Shown: positions 7,760 through 16,060 of the stretch, piece by piece
Numbering within the stretch: position 1 is the stretch's first letter
Layout: every line of letters begins with the position of its first letter
Assembly (NCBI GenBank): GCA_900466945.1
Contig: UBNV01000021.1
Coordinates: 186,001 to 250,000 of the forward strand
Reading direction: 5' to 3'
Source of the DNA: Hyphomicrobiales bacterium
Lineage (GTDB): Bacteria > Pseudomonadota > Alphaproteobacteria > Rhizobiales > Rhizobiaceae
Length of the DNA stretch: 64,000 nucleotides
Notes under the pieces: generated by a model
Told to the model about the DNA's origin: nothing
Seen by the model: only the letters and a program-made list of their open reading frames with translations
Database searches by the model: none
Program-made: the position numbers and the translations under genes

Positions 7760-8638
7760 ATGGCCTATCTGCTGGGGGACGGGTCCGGTACGCCCAATGG
7801 TGAGATCGAACTCGCAGACGATGAAATCGCGGAAGTGTTGAGAGCCTTGGTCGAGAGCGACGGCCGGGTGCAATGCCTCGACCTGCCGCATCGGCGGCTC
7901 TGGATCAAGCGTCATGGCGTGAAGGTGCTGCCGCTTTTCGTCTCCCTCCAGGGCTTGGCGGCCGCACTGTTCCGCGTGCCTCAGTTCCGACCTTCGCCAC
8001 AACTCGCGCCTGACGCGATGCAGGCGCGCGAGATTGTCCGGATGCGCGCTTTCGCCGGCGCAGGGTTCTCCGTCCCCACGATCGTTTACCAGTCGAAGAC
8101 GGCGATGGTCATGGAAGACGTAGGGCTGACGCTGGCCCAGCACCTCAAGGACCTGCGCAGGGCGGACCCCGTCGCCCATGACGCGCTTCTGGTGCAGGCG
8201 GCCGACGCGCTCGGCCGAGTGCACGCCGCCGGCCTTAGCCATGGGCGTCCGCATGCGCGCGACTTCTTCCTGCGTGATGGGCGCATCGGTTTCATGGATT
8301 TCGAGGAGGATCCAGCATCGGTCATGCCGCTCGAAATGGCCCAGGCGCGCGACGTCTTTCTGTATTTCCTCGTTGTGGCATCGAGCGCGATCCGACCCGA
8401 CGAAACCTGTCGCGCCGCACTCGATGCTTGGTCGCATCGTGCCACGGATGCGGCACAACACGAATTGCGCGCGCTGACCGCGCTCGCCAGCCGAATTTTG
8501 CCCCTCATACGGTTGATCGGCCGCGTGCACATGGGTAGTGATCTGCGACGCTTTATCATGGCAACGGAATTTCTGATGAAGGCCCCGCTCGACAGGGCGG
8601 AGAGCCCGAACACCGCCAAGGCAGGACAAGATGGTTGA
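7760..8638 (+). CDS. Lipopolysaccharide-kinase-like (WaaP/Kdo kinase fold) protein
   Basis: This roughly 292-residue protein has the eukaryotic-like kinase fold of the LPS/Kdo kinase group: an ATP-anchoring Lys in RLWIKRHG, a Glu in QAREIVRMRAF, a catalytic loop HGRPHARDFFL and a metal-binding DFE in GFMDFEEDP (DFE rather than DFG is normal in that group). It has no signal peptide. An in-frame TTG at 7754 is an alternative start; the ATG at 7760 follows GGTAAGGA at a better distance. Its end overlaps pheS by 8 bp, so the two are probably co-translated although the functions look unrelated. The substrate could be a lipid-linked sugar or a protein. Confidence 0.7.
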   Translation: MAYLLGDGSGTPNGEIELADDEIAEVLRALVESDGRVQCLDLPHRRLWIKRHGVKVLPLFVSLQGLAAALFRVPQFRPSPQLAPDAMQAREIVRMRAFAGAGFSVPTIVYQSKTAMVMEDVGLTLAQHLKDLRRADPVAHDALLVQAADALGRVHAAGLSHGRPHARDFFLRDGRIGFMDFEEDPASVMPLEMAQARDVFLYFLVVASSAIRPDETCRAALDAWSHRATDAAQHELRALTALASRILPLIRLIGRVHMGSDLRRFIMATEFLMKAPLDRAESPNTAKAGQDG

Positions 8639-9716
8639 ACTAGACGTTTTGAAGGCACAGCTTCTGGCGGAAATCGCCGCAGCCGGCGACGAGGCCGCGA
8701 TCGAGGCGGTGCGCGTGGCGGCCCTAGGCAAGAAGGGCTCCGTCTCGGAACTCCTGAAGACGCTCGGCACGATGACGCCGGAGGAGCGCCAGACGCGCGG
8801 TGCCGCGATCAACGCGCTGAAGAACGAGATCACCGACGAGATCACCACCCGCAAGGCAGCGCTCAAGGATGCGGCGATCAATGCCCGCCTGAAGGCCGAG
8901 ACGCTGGATGTCTCGCTGCCCGTACGCTCGTCGCCTGCCGAGCGTGGTCGCATCCATCCGATCAGCCAGATCGTCGACGAGATCACCGCGATCTTCGCCG
9001 ACATGGGTTTCTCCATCGCCGAAGGTCCCGATATCGAGACCGATTATTATAACTTCACGGCGCTGAACTTCCCGGACGGCCACCCGGCCCGCGAGATGCA
9101 CGACACCTTCTTCCTCTCACCGGACGAGAATGGTGAGCGCAAGGTGCTGCGCACGCACACCTCGCCGGTGCAGATCCGCACCATGGAAGCGCAGAAGCCG
9201 CCGATCCGCATCGTCATTCCCGGCAAGACCTATCGCCAGGACTCGGATGCGACCCATTCGCCGATGTTCCATCAGGTCGAAGGCCTCGTCATCGACAAGA
9301 CGGCCAATGTCGCCAACATGCGCTGGATCCTCGAAGAATTCTGCAAGGCCTTCTTCGAGGTCGACAGCGTCACCATGCGCTTCCGCCCGTCCTTCTTCCC
9401 GTTCACCGAGCCGAGCTTCGAGGTCGACATCCAGTGCGACCGCTCAAGCGGCCCGATTGTCAAGTTCGGCGAAGGCAAGGACTGGATGGAAATCCTCGGC
9501 TGCGGCATGGTTCACCCCAACGTGCTGCGTGCTGGCGGTCTTGATCCGGACGAATACCAGGGCTTTGCCTGGGGCATGGGCCTCGACCGCATCGCCATGC
9601 TGAAATACGGCATGCCGGACCTGCGCGACTTCTTCAACGCAGATGTCCGCTGGATGAGCCATTACGGCTTCCGCCCGCTCGACGTGCCGACGCTTTTCGG
9701 CGGTCTGAGCAGCTGA
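8631..9716 (+). CDS. pheS: Phenylalanyl-tRNA synthetase alpha subunit
   Basis: This class II synthetase subunit (361 residues) charges tRNA-Phe as an alpha2-beta2 complex with PheT. An N-terminal coiled coil (about 1-85) binds tRNA. The catalytic core holds motif 2 (MRFRPSFFPFTEPSFEVD) and motif 3 (GFAWGMGLDRIAMLKYG). The length is normal for the family. The start overlaps the upstream kinase-like gene by 8 bp, and pheT follows after a small DUF2442 gene. Confidence 0.98.
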   Translation: MVELDVLKAQLLAEIAAAGDEAAIEAVRVAALGKKGSVSELLKTLGTMTPEERQTRGAAINALKNEITDEITTRKAALKDAAINARLKAETLDVSLPVRSSPAERGRIHPISQIVDEITAIFADMGFSIAEGPDIETDYYNFTALNFPDGHPAREMHDTFFLSPDENGERKVLRTHTSPVQIRTMEAQKPPIRIVIPGKTYRQDSDATHSPMFHQVEGLVIDKTANVANMRWILEEFCKAFFEVDSVTMRFRPSFFPFTEPSFEVDIQCDRSSGPIVKFGEGKDWMEILGCGMVHPNVLRAGGLDPDEYQGFAWGMGLDRIAMLKYGMPDLRDFFNADVRWMSHYGFRPLDVPTLFGGLSS

Positions 9717-9747
9717 TCCGCGAATAACTGGCTGCCGTGGCGGCTAG

Positions 9748-10092
9748 ATGGAGGGGGCAGTTGGAGGCTGCCCCATCCTTGTGAATGAAGGCAAATGTGA
9801 CGTGATTGAACATCTCGATAACATGCGGCCGGTCGATCTGCTCTGCGATGACGACTTGCTGCATGTGGAACTGACGGACGGTCGGATCGTCAGCGTCCCG
9901 GTCTGGTGGTACCCGCCCCTGCAGGAGGCGATGCCGGTGGAGCGGAACAACGTGGAATTCATGCCGTCGAGCATTCACTGGCCCGATATCGATCTCGATG
10001 TGACGGTGGTCAGCATGCTCCTCGGAAGGCAGGCGTCAGGCGCGCGACCGCTGGACGCTTCGGGCAAGATGCAGATGGGAACGAGACAATGA
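9748..10092 (+). CDS. DUF2442 domain protein between pheS and pheT
   Basis: The 114-residue product matches the DUF2442 pattern: an acidic strand (LLCDDDLLHVELTDGRIVSVPVWWYPPL), an Arg-Asn turn and IHWPDIDLDVTVVSMLLG near the end. DUF2442 proteins often occur in toxin-antitoxin-like pairs with DUF4160, but no such partner is present. A GTG at 9781 is an alternative start because the first eleven residues look unlike the family. The stop overlaps the pheT start as ATGA, so PheT translation may be coupled to this gene. Confidence 0.75.
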   Translation: MEGAVGGCPILVNEGKCDVIEHLDNMRPVDLLCDDDLLHVELTDGRIVSVPVWWYPPLQEAMPVERNNVEFMPSSIHWPDIDLDVTVVSMLLGRQASGARPLDASGKMQMGTRQ

Positions 10093-12512
10093 AATTCACA
10101 CTCTCCTGGCTGAAGGATCACCTGGAAACCGAGGCCTCGCTCGAGGAAATCTGCGAGCGGCTGACCGCGATCGGTCTCGAGGTCGAGGATGTCGATGACA
10201 AGGCGGCCTACAAGCCTTTCGTCATCGCGAAGATCCTGACGGCCGAGAAGCATCCGGAAGCCGATCGCCTGAAGGTCCTCACCGTCGATGCCGGCGACGG
10301 CAAGCCGGTGCAGATCGTCTGCGGCGCGCCAAATGCCCGCGCCGGCATGATTGGTGCACTCGCCCGTCCGGGTACCTATGTGCCGGGCATCGATGTGACG
10401 CTCTCTGTCGGCAAGATCCGTGGCGTCGAAAGCCATGGCATGATGTGCTCCGAAAAGGAGCTCAACATCTCCGAGGATCATAACGGTATCATCGACCTTC
10501 CCGAGGATGCGCCTGTTGGGACCTCGTTTGCCTCTTATGCCGGCCTCGACGATCCGGTCATCGAAATCAACCTGACGCCGAACCGTCCGGACTGCACGTC
10601 AGTTTTCGGCATTGCCCGCGATCTCGCAGCCTCCGGTCTGGGCAGGCTCAAGGCCCTAAATGCGCCCGCCTTCAAGGTCGAGGGTGAGACTCCGCATCAC
10701 GTCAAGCTTGAGCTTGAAGACCATCTCTGCCCCGGTTTCGCCTATCGCCTCGTGCGCGGCGTAAAGAACGGCCCGAGCCCGAAATGGATGCAGCAGCGCC
10801 TGCTTTCGATCGGCCTGCGTCCGATCTCGGCGCTCGTCGACGTCACCAACTACATGACCTTCGACCAGGGTCGTCCGATGCACGTCTTCGACGCCGACAA
10901 GGTCAAGGGCGCGCTTGTCGTGCGCCGGGCCAAGGATGGCGAGGAGATCCTCGCGCTCGATACGCGTACCTACAAGCTCAACCCGGGCAATGTTGTCATT
11001 GCCGATGACAACGGTCCGGAATCCATTGGCGGCATCATGGGCGGCGAGCATTCGGGCTGCGACGAGAACACCGTCAACGTGCTGATCGAATCCGCCCTCT
11101 GGGACCCGATCAACATCGCCAAGACCGGTCGCGCCCATGGCATCATTACGGACGCGCGCTACCGTTTCGAGCGCGGCGTCGATCCGGAATATATGGTCCC
11201 GGGCCTTGAGCGCACCACTGAGCTTGTGCTCGAGATGTGCGGCGGCACGGCAGCAGCAGCCAAGGTCGAAGGCTATAAGGGTCATGAAAAGAAGGTTGTC
11301 GACTTCCCTTATTCGGAAGTGAAGCGCCTGACCGGTCTGACCGTCTCCAACGACGAAGCGCGCCAGATCCTGTCCGCACTCGGCTTCGAGATCCTTTCGG
11401 GCGATGACAAGGCCGCCAAGGTCTCCGTGCCCTCCTGGCGTCCTGACGTCGACGGCAAGGCGGATCTCGTCGAGGAGGTCATGCGCATGCATGGCGTCGA
11501 CAACATCAAGCCGGAACCGCTGCCGCCGACCGGTTCGGTCAATTCCAAGATCCTGACGACGCTGCAGATCCGCACGCGTTCGGCCCGCCGGGCGCTCGCC
11601 GCGCGCGGCATGCTGGAAGCCGTGACCTGGTCCTTCATTTCTGCTGAGCATGCCAAGCTTTTCGGCGGTGGCAGCGACAAGCTGAAGCTGGTCAATCCGA
11701 TCGCCGCTGATATGTCCGACATGCGGCCTTCACTGTTGCCCGGCCTGCTGACGGCGGCCCAGCGCAATGCTGACCGTGGCTTCGGCGATGTGGCCATCTT
11801 CGAAGTCTCGGGCACCTATGAGGGTGACACGCCCGACACGCAGCGTCGCGTCGCCGGTGGCGTGCGCCGTGGCACGGCTTCGATCGCCGGTGCCGGCCGC
11901 ATGTGGTCCAACCAGGCCAAGGGCGGCGGCAAGCCGGTTGACGTCTTCGACGCCAAGGCCGATGCGCTCGCCGTGCTCGAAGCCTGCGGCATTCCGATGA
12001 GCAATGTCCAGATCGAGCAGGGCGGTCCCGAATGGTATCACCCCGGCCGTTCCGGCACGATCAAGGCCGGCCCCAAGGTTATCCTTGGTACCTTCGGCGA
12101 ATTCCATCCGAAGACGCTGGAAGCGCTCGACGTTTCCGGCACGCTGTGCGGCTTCGAGATCTATGTCGATGCCCTGCCGGAGCCGAAGAAGAAGGCAACC
12201 CGCACAAAGCCGGCGCTGGAGCTTTCGCCCTTCCAGATGGTGAAGCGCGACTTTGCCTTCGTCGTCGAAAAGGCAGTCGAGGCGGGTGCGATCATCAAGG
12301 CGGCGACTAGCGCCGACCGCAAGCTGATCTCGGGCGTCAATGTCTTCGATATCTTCGAAGGCGCGTCTGTCGGCGAGGGCAAGAAGTCGGTGGCGATCGA
12401 GGTTCTGATCCAGCCGACCGACAAGACCCTGACCGACGAGGATTTCGATGCGCTGACGAAGAAGATCGTCGGCAATGTCGAAAAGTCCACGGGCGGAACC
12501 CTGCGCGCATGA
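10089..12512 (+). CDS. pheT: Phenylalanyl-tRNA synthetase beta subunit
   Basis: The 807-residue beta subunit. The order is an N-terminal unit, a tRNA-binding OB fold (about 40-150, with ADRLKVLTVDAGDG and IVCGAPNARAG), the B3/B4 editing domain, the B5 domain and a C-terminal anticodon-binding FDX-ACB domain (SPFQMVKRDFAFVV). The ATG at 10089 begins MKFTLSWLKDHL, the family's usual start; an open frame from 9906 is not coding. It overlaps the DUF2442 stop by 4 bp and ends at a strong terminator. Confidence 0.98.
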   Translation: MKFTLSWLKDHLETEASLEEICERLTAIGLEVEDVDDKAAYKPFVIAKILTAEKHPEADRLKVLTVDAGDGKPVQIVCGAPNARAGMIGALARPGTYVPGIDVTLSVGKIRGVESHGMMCSEKELNISEDHNGIIDLPEDAPVGTSFASYAGLDDPVIEINLTPNRPDCTSVFGIARDLAASGLGRLKALNAPAFKVEGETPHHVKLELEDHLCPGFAYRLVRGVKNGPSPKWMQQRLLSIGLRPISALVDVTNYMTFDQGRPMHVFDADKVKGALVVRRAKDGEEILALDTRTYKLNPGNVVIADDNGPESIGGIMGGEHSGCDENTVNVLIESALWDPINIAKTGRAHGIITDARYRFERGVDPEYMVPGLERTTELVLEMCGGTAAAAKVEGYKGHEKKVVDFPYSEVKRLTGLTVSNDEARQILSALGFEILSGDDKAAKVSVPSWRPDVDGKADLVEEVMRMHGVDNIKPEPLPPTGSVNSKILTTLQIRTRSARRALAARGMLEAVTWSFISAEHAKLFGGGSDKLKLVNPIAADMSDMRPSLLPGLLTAAQRNADRGFGDVAIFEVSGTYEGDTPDTQRRVAGGVRRGTASIAGAGRMWSNQAKGGGKPVDVFDAKADALAVLEACGIPMSNVQIEQGGPEWYHPGRSGTIKAGPKVILGTFGEFHPKTLEALDVSGTLCGFEIYVDALPEPKKKATRTKPALELSPFQMVKRDFAFVVEKAVEAGAIIKAATSADRKLISGVNVFDIFEGASVGEGKKSVAIEVLIQPTDKTLTDEDFDALTKKIVGNVEKSTGGTLRA

Positions 12513-12557
12513 TCTTGTGATGGCGGGCGGGCTTGGTCCGCTTGCGATGAAACAAAG

Positions 12558-12600
12558 AAAAAGCCCTTTCCCTGCATGTCGGGGAAAGGGCTTTTTGTTT
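12558..12600 (+). terminator. Rho-independent terminator after pheT
   Basis: A 15-base arm AAAAAGCCCTTTCCC (12558-12572) pairs with GGGAAAGGGCTTTTT (12582-12596). A and T runs on both sides mean it could act in both directions. Confidence 0.9.
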
Positions 12601-12651
12601 TGAACCTAATGGTCATGGACCGTTAGGAAGGTCGGGCTTCGTCATCATGCC

Positions 12652-12807
12652 TCAGAGGCTGACGCGCCGGCCTTCCTTGTCGGCCGACTTCCGGTCGTCG
12701 CCGTGCTTAGCAAGGATCGCCTTGGCGTCTTCAACCGAGATGCGATGCTTCTTGGCAAAGGGAATGGGCTCATAGCCCTTCACTGCGGCGTTTTTGTCGT
12801 CTGCCAT
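12652..12807 (-). CDS. Small hypothetical protein, 51 residues
   Basis: A short charged protein starts MADDKNAAVKGYEPIPFAKK and contains a helix-turn pattern (HRISVEDAKAILAKHGDDR). The ATG at 12807 follows GGAG. It vaguely recalls DUF3606-type small proteins, but the match is too short to trust. It lies downstream of rsgA on the same strand with a 150-bp gap. Its function is unknown. Confidence 0.6.
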   Translation of the reverse strand: MADDKNAAVKGYEPIPFAKKHRISVEDAKAILAKHGDDRKSADKEGRRVSL

Positions 12808-12959
12808 GCTGGTCTCCAATTCGGAAAGCGCCCCGGCAGGATGCCGGAGCCTGGAATGTCGCTGTAAACGGGGAAGAAAAGCTCGCACACGGCGAGCGGA
12901 TGCGACGCGTGCGAAGTGCGTCGCCTATGATCCCTATGTAGGGACTGGCGGCCGAAAGC

Positions 12960-13982
12960 TCAATACTTCTTCTTGCGCAGCGTCTTGTTGCCCTTGGGCC
13001 CGGAATAGACGGGCGTTCGGTCGCGGTTTTCCGCCTGTAGCTGCCGCCAACGATCGAGGCGGGCAGGCTCGAGCGTGCCGTCCTTGATCGCCGCTTGCAC
13101 GGCGCAACCCTTTTCGTGCGAATGGCTGCAATCGCGAAACTTGCAATGCGGCACAAGCTCGGTGATTTCGGCAAACAACGTGTCGATGCCGTCGGTGATG
13201 TCGCTCACATAGAGCGTGCGGATGCCGGGCGTATCGATCACCCAGCCGCCGCTTGCGATCGCATGCAGGGAACGCGCCGTGGTCGTGTGGCGACCCTTGG
13301 CATCATGCTCGCGGATCGCGCCTGTCTTCTGAGCCGTCTCCGCGCCGTGGCCTGCGAGCGTATTCACCAGCGTCGACTTGCCCACACCGGAAGAACCGAC
13401 AAGAGCGACGGTCTGGCCGGGGCCGCACCAGGGCATCAGGGGCTCGATGGCATCGGGCGATCGCGCATTGACGATGACGACAGGCAGATCGCGCTGCAGG
13501 CCTTGCGCCTCATCCGCGTAGACGGAGGCATTGTCGACCGTATCCGCCTTGGTGAGAACGATGACAGGCCGCGTGCCCGCTTCATTGGCCATCACCAGAT
13601 AGCGTTCCAGCCGGGCAGCGTTGAAATCCGCATTGCAGGACGTGACGATGAAAAGCGTGTCGACATTGGCGGCGGCGAGCTGCTGACCGAAGGCGCCTTC
13701 GGTCCGCCGTTGCAGGACGGTCTGGCGATCCAGGCGGCGCACGAGCAGACCGGTATACGGAGCGGCAAGAACCCAGTCGCCCACGGCAAAATCGGCCGTG
13801 TTGCTGTTGGGCGGAAGTTCGATCTCCACCGGCCCGGTGCTGTCGATCGCCTCCAGGCGGTCGCGATGCACCGAGGAGATGCGGCGCACCAGGAATTCGG
13901 CCTCATCAGCCGTCACCTGTTCGGTGAAGAAGGTGCTGAAGCCGAGCCGCGCAAGCGCGGCGGTATCGAGGAGGCCGGTCAA
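12960..13982 (-). CDS. rsgA: Ribosome small-subunit-dependent GTPase A
   Basis: RsgA is a circularly permuted GTPase that tests late 30S assembly. An N-terminal OB fold is followed by G4 (TKAD, 144-147), G1 (GSSGVGKS, 196-203) and G3 (DTPG, 250-253), and then a zinc finger with Cys280, Cys285, His287/289 and Cys293. The C-terminus GNKTLRKKKY is typical. The frame begins with TTG at 13982; no ATG lies close upstream and the ribosome-binding site is weak, so the exact start is uncertain. Confidence 0.93.
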   Translation of the reverse strand: MTGLLDTAALARLGFSTFFTEQVTADEAEFLVRRISSVHRDRLEAIDSTGPVEIELPPNSNTADFAVGDWVLAAPYTGLLVRRLDRQTVLQRRTEGAFGQQLAAANVDTLFIVTSCNADFNAARLERYLVMANEAGTRPVIVLTKADTVDNASVYADEAQGLQRDLPVVIVNARSPDAIEPLMPWCGPGQTVALVGSSGVGKSTLVNTLAGHGAETAQKTGAIREHDAKGRHTTTARSLHAIASGGWVIDTPGIRTLYVSDITDGIDTLFAEITELVPHCKFRDCSHSHEKGCAVQAAIKDGTLEPARLDRWRQLQAENRDRTPVYSGPKGNKTLRKKKY

Positions 13983-14121
13983 GGACGGACTACCGGGGCA
14001 GGATGTTGAGCCATAAGCACTTTCAGCGTTGGGATCAGACGATGACGCTTCTCATAGCGCAGAATGTCGTCGCTGACGCGGGAAATCGTCTGTGCCATCC
14101 GTCGCAGGTGCCGGAATGCGA

Positions 14122-15036
14122 TCAGGCCTTGAGATCCGCCTGCTCGACCGCGGTTAGGGGCTGTCGGCGCGGTAGCCGGGCAAACATGACGACATTGCCG
14201 GCGAGCGTCAGCGCCAGACCCACCATCGCGAGCGGCGTGAAGTGATAGTCCTCGTAAAGGCTGGAGAGCGTCAGGGCGACGACGGGAAAAAGCACCGTGG
14301 CATAGGCCGCCTTCTGGGATCCGATGCGCGAGACCAGCATCAGATAGGTGGTGAAGCCGACGACGGAGCCGATGACGGAGAGATAGACGAGGGCGACGAG
14401 ATAGGTCTGGTCCGGCGGCAGCACGATCGGCGTTCCGGTGATGCCGATCAGGGTGAGAAGGGCGATCGAGCCATAGCTCATGCCCCAGGCATTGGCGGTC
14501 ACGGGCGCAATGCCTTCAGCGCTGTTGCGGCGGGACGCCATGTTGCCGAAGGAAAAGAACAGCGTGCCGAGCGCGGAAAGCCCGATGCCCTTCCAGCTGT
14601 CCGGATTGACGGCGGTGAAGATCTCGGGCCCGAAGAGCAGCGCAAGCCCGGTGGCCCCAAGGGCTGCTGCGAGCAGGGTGCGCGGCTTGATCTGATCGCC
14701 GAAGAAGATGCGGGCGTTGACGGCGTTGTAAACGGTGGCAAGCGAGAAGACGACGGAGATCAGGCCCGAGGGCACATAGCTCGCCGCGTGATAGAAGCAC
14801 AGGAAGTTGCAGCAGAAGAGCGACAGCGCCTGAACGAGGATGAAGGGCTGCTGCTTGAGCGTCGGCACTTTCAGGCGACCTGTGAGGGCCAGCACGCCGA
14901 CGAGGACGAGGGCGGCAAGCGCGAAGCGGTAGAAGACCGAGACCAGCACCGGCACCGGCCCGATCTGCAGCGCGATCGCGATCCAGGTCGTGCCCCAGAT
15001 CAGCACGGTCGACGAGAAGAGTAGAAGGTTGGTCAT
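14122..15036 (-). CDS. EamA/DMT family transporter
   Basis: This is a 304-residue inner-membrane carrier with ten hydrophobic segments in two EamA halves (first half from LLLFSSTVLIWGTTWIAI; second from about residue 155). The family exports amino acids and other small metabolites. The divergent AraC-type gene starts 160 bp away. In the gap two GATCTT hexamers 11 bp apart (15095-15100 and 15106-15111) could be regulator half-sites. The substrate is unknown. Confidence 0.88.
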   Translation of the reverse strand: MTNLLLFSSTVLIWGTTWIAIALQIGPVPVLVSVFYRFALAALVLVGVLALTGRLKVPTLKQQPFILVQALSLFCCNFLCFYHAASYVPSGLISVVFSLATVYNAVNARIFFGDQIKPRTLLAAALGATGLALLFGPEIFTAVNPDSWKGIGLSALGTLFFSFGNMASRRNSAEGIAPVTANAWGMSYGSIALLTLIGITGTPIVLPPDQTYLVALVYLSVIGSVVGFTTYLMLVSRIGSQKAAYATVLFPVVALTLSSLYEDYHFTPLAMVGLALTLAGNVVMFARLPRRQPLTAVEQADLKA

Positions 15037-15196
15037 GGGATGCGCCTCGCTTTCGAGAGGTAGGTAATGCCAAGGCTACCCCGTCTTCTTGCACGATCTT
15101 GCGATGATCTTCGGCACGCAGGGCATGCCTTCCTGATTGGCGATGGCGCAGCGCATAAAGCGCGCTAGAATGCGGGCGATCTCGTGAAGGTACTCC

Positions 15197-16060
15197 ATGC
15201 TGCACACCGCCACCGTCTTCGGCTCCCTGTCCGCCTCGTCCCGTGCCGAGCGTGGGGAAACGCTTGACCTTGGCGAGGGCAGGGCAAGTGCGATCTGGCG
15301 CAACAGCCATGACCGCATGCGCTACGAGCGGACCGACGGGCATACCTTCAGCTGTTACCTGCGCGGCGGCGACGGCACGCGAAGGATCGATGCCGGCAGC
15401 ATCGCCGGCTGGCCGGGCGCGCTCTGCATCATGCCGCAGGGGGCGTCTTCTGAATGGGAGATCACCGACAACTTCGAATTCGTGCATCTCTACGTCGCTG
15501 ATGGCGAGTTGCGCCGCCTTTTCTCCGAAACCTTTGATCGCGATGCCCGGCTGATGCTTCTGCCGGAAGCGACCTTCGACGAGGCGCCACGCTTGGCGGA
15601 GGCCCTGGTGCATCTGGCCACTGCCACCCAGAGCGGCAACCGGCTGCTCGCCGAACAGGCGATCGTCACGGCGGTGGAGCAGCTGTTTGCCGATCCGCGA
15701 TATGGCGGGGAGCGGCGTCCGGTCCTGCGTGGCGGTCTGGCACCCGTCCTGCGTCGACGACTGGTGGATCATATCGAGGTGAGCCTCGATCAGACGATCT
15801 CGCTGAAGGATCTGGCGAAGCTGGCGGATCTCAGCGAATTCCATCTGCAGCGGATGTTTCGCGCAAGCTGCGGTGTCTCTCCGCATGACTTCATCCTCAA
15901 CCGTCGCATCGACCGCGCCCGGCGCATGCTCAAAGGCAGCGAGCCGATTGCCCAGATCGCCTCAGCCTGCGGTTTCAGCAGCCAGAGCCATCTGACGCGC
16001 ATGTTCAAGGCGGTCACCGGCACCACGCCATCGGTCTATCGCCGCGCGGTCAGCGGCTGA
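15197..16060 (+). CDS. AraC-family transcriptional regulator
   Basis: The 287-residue protein has an N-terminal cupin-like sensing region and a C-terminal double helix-turn-helix (about 185-285): LKDLAKLADLSEFHLQRMFR and IAQIASACGFSSQSHLTRMF, ending in the usual GTTPSVYRR. It is divergent from the EamA transporter and is the obvious candidate to control it. The inducer is unknown. Confidence 0.92.
   Translation: MLHTATVFGSLSASSRAERGETLDLGEGRASAIWRNSHDRMRYERTDGHTFSCYLRGGDGTRRIDAGSIAGWPGALCIMPQGASSEWEITDNFEFVHLYVADGELRRLFSETFDRDARLMLLPEATFDEAPRLAEALVHLATATQSGNRLLAEQAIVTAVEQLFADPRYGGERRPVLRGGLAPVLRRRLVDHIEVSLDQTISLKDLAKLADLSEFHLQRMFRASCGVSPHDFILNRRIDRARRMLKGSEPIAQIASACGFSSQSHLTRMFKAVTGTTPSVYRRAVSG

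Noticed and set aside
7190..9016. A 608-codon minus-strand frame opposite rplT, the kinase-like gene and pheS
   Set aside because: It is antisense to conserved ribosomal and synthetase genes, has no recognisable domain, and is a product of high GC content.
9748..10092. Toxin-antitoxin pair for the DUF2442 protein
   Set aside because: No DUF4160 or other toxin-like gene adjoins; the flanks are pheS and pheT.
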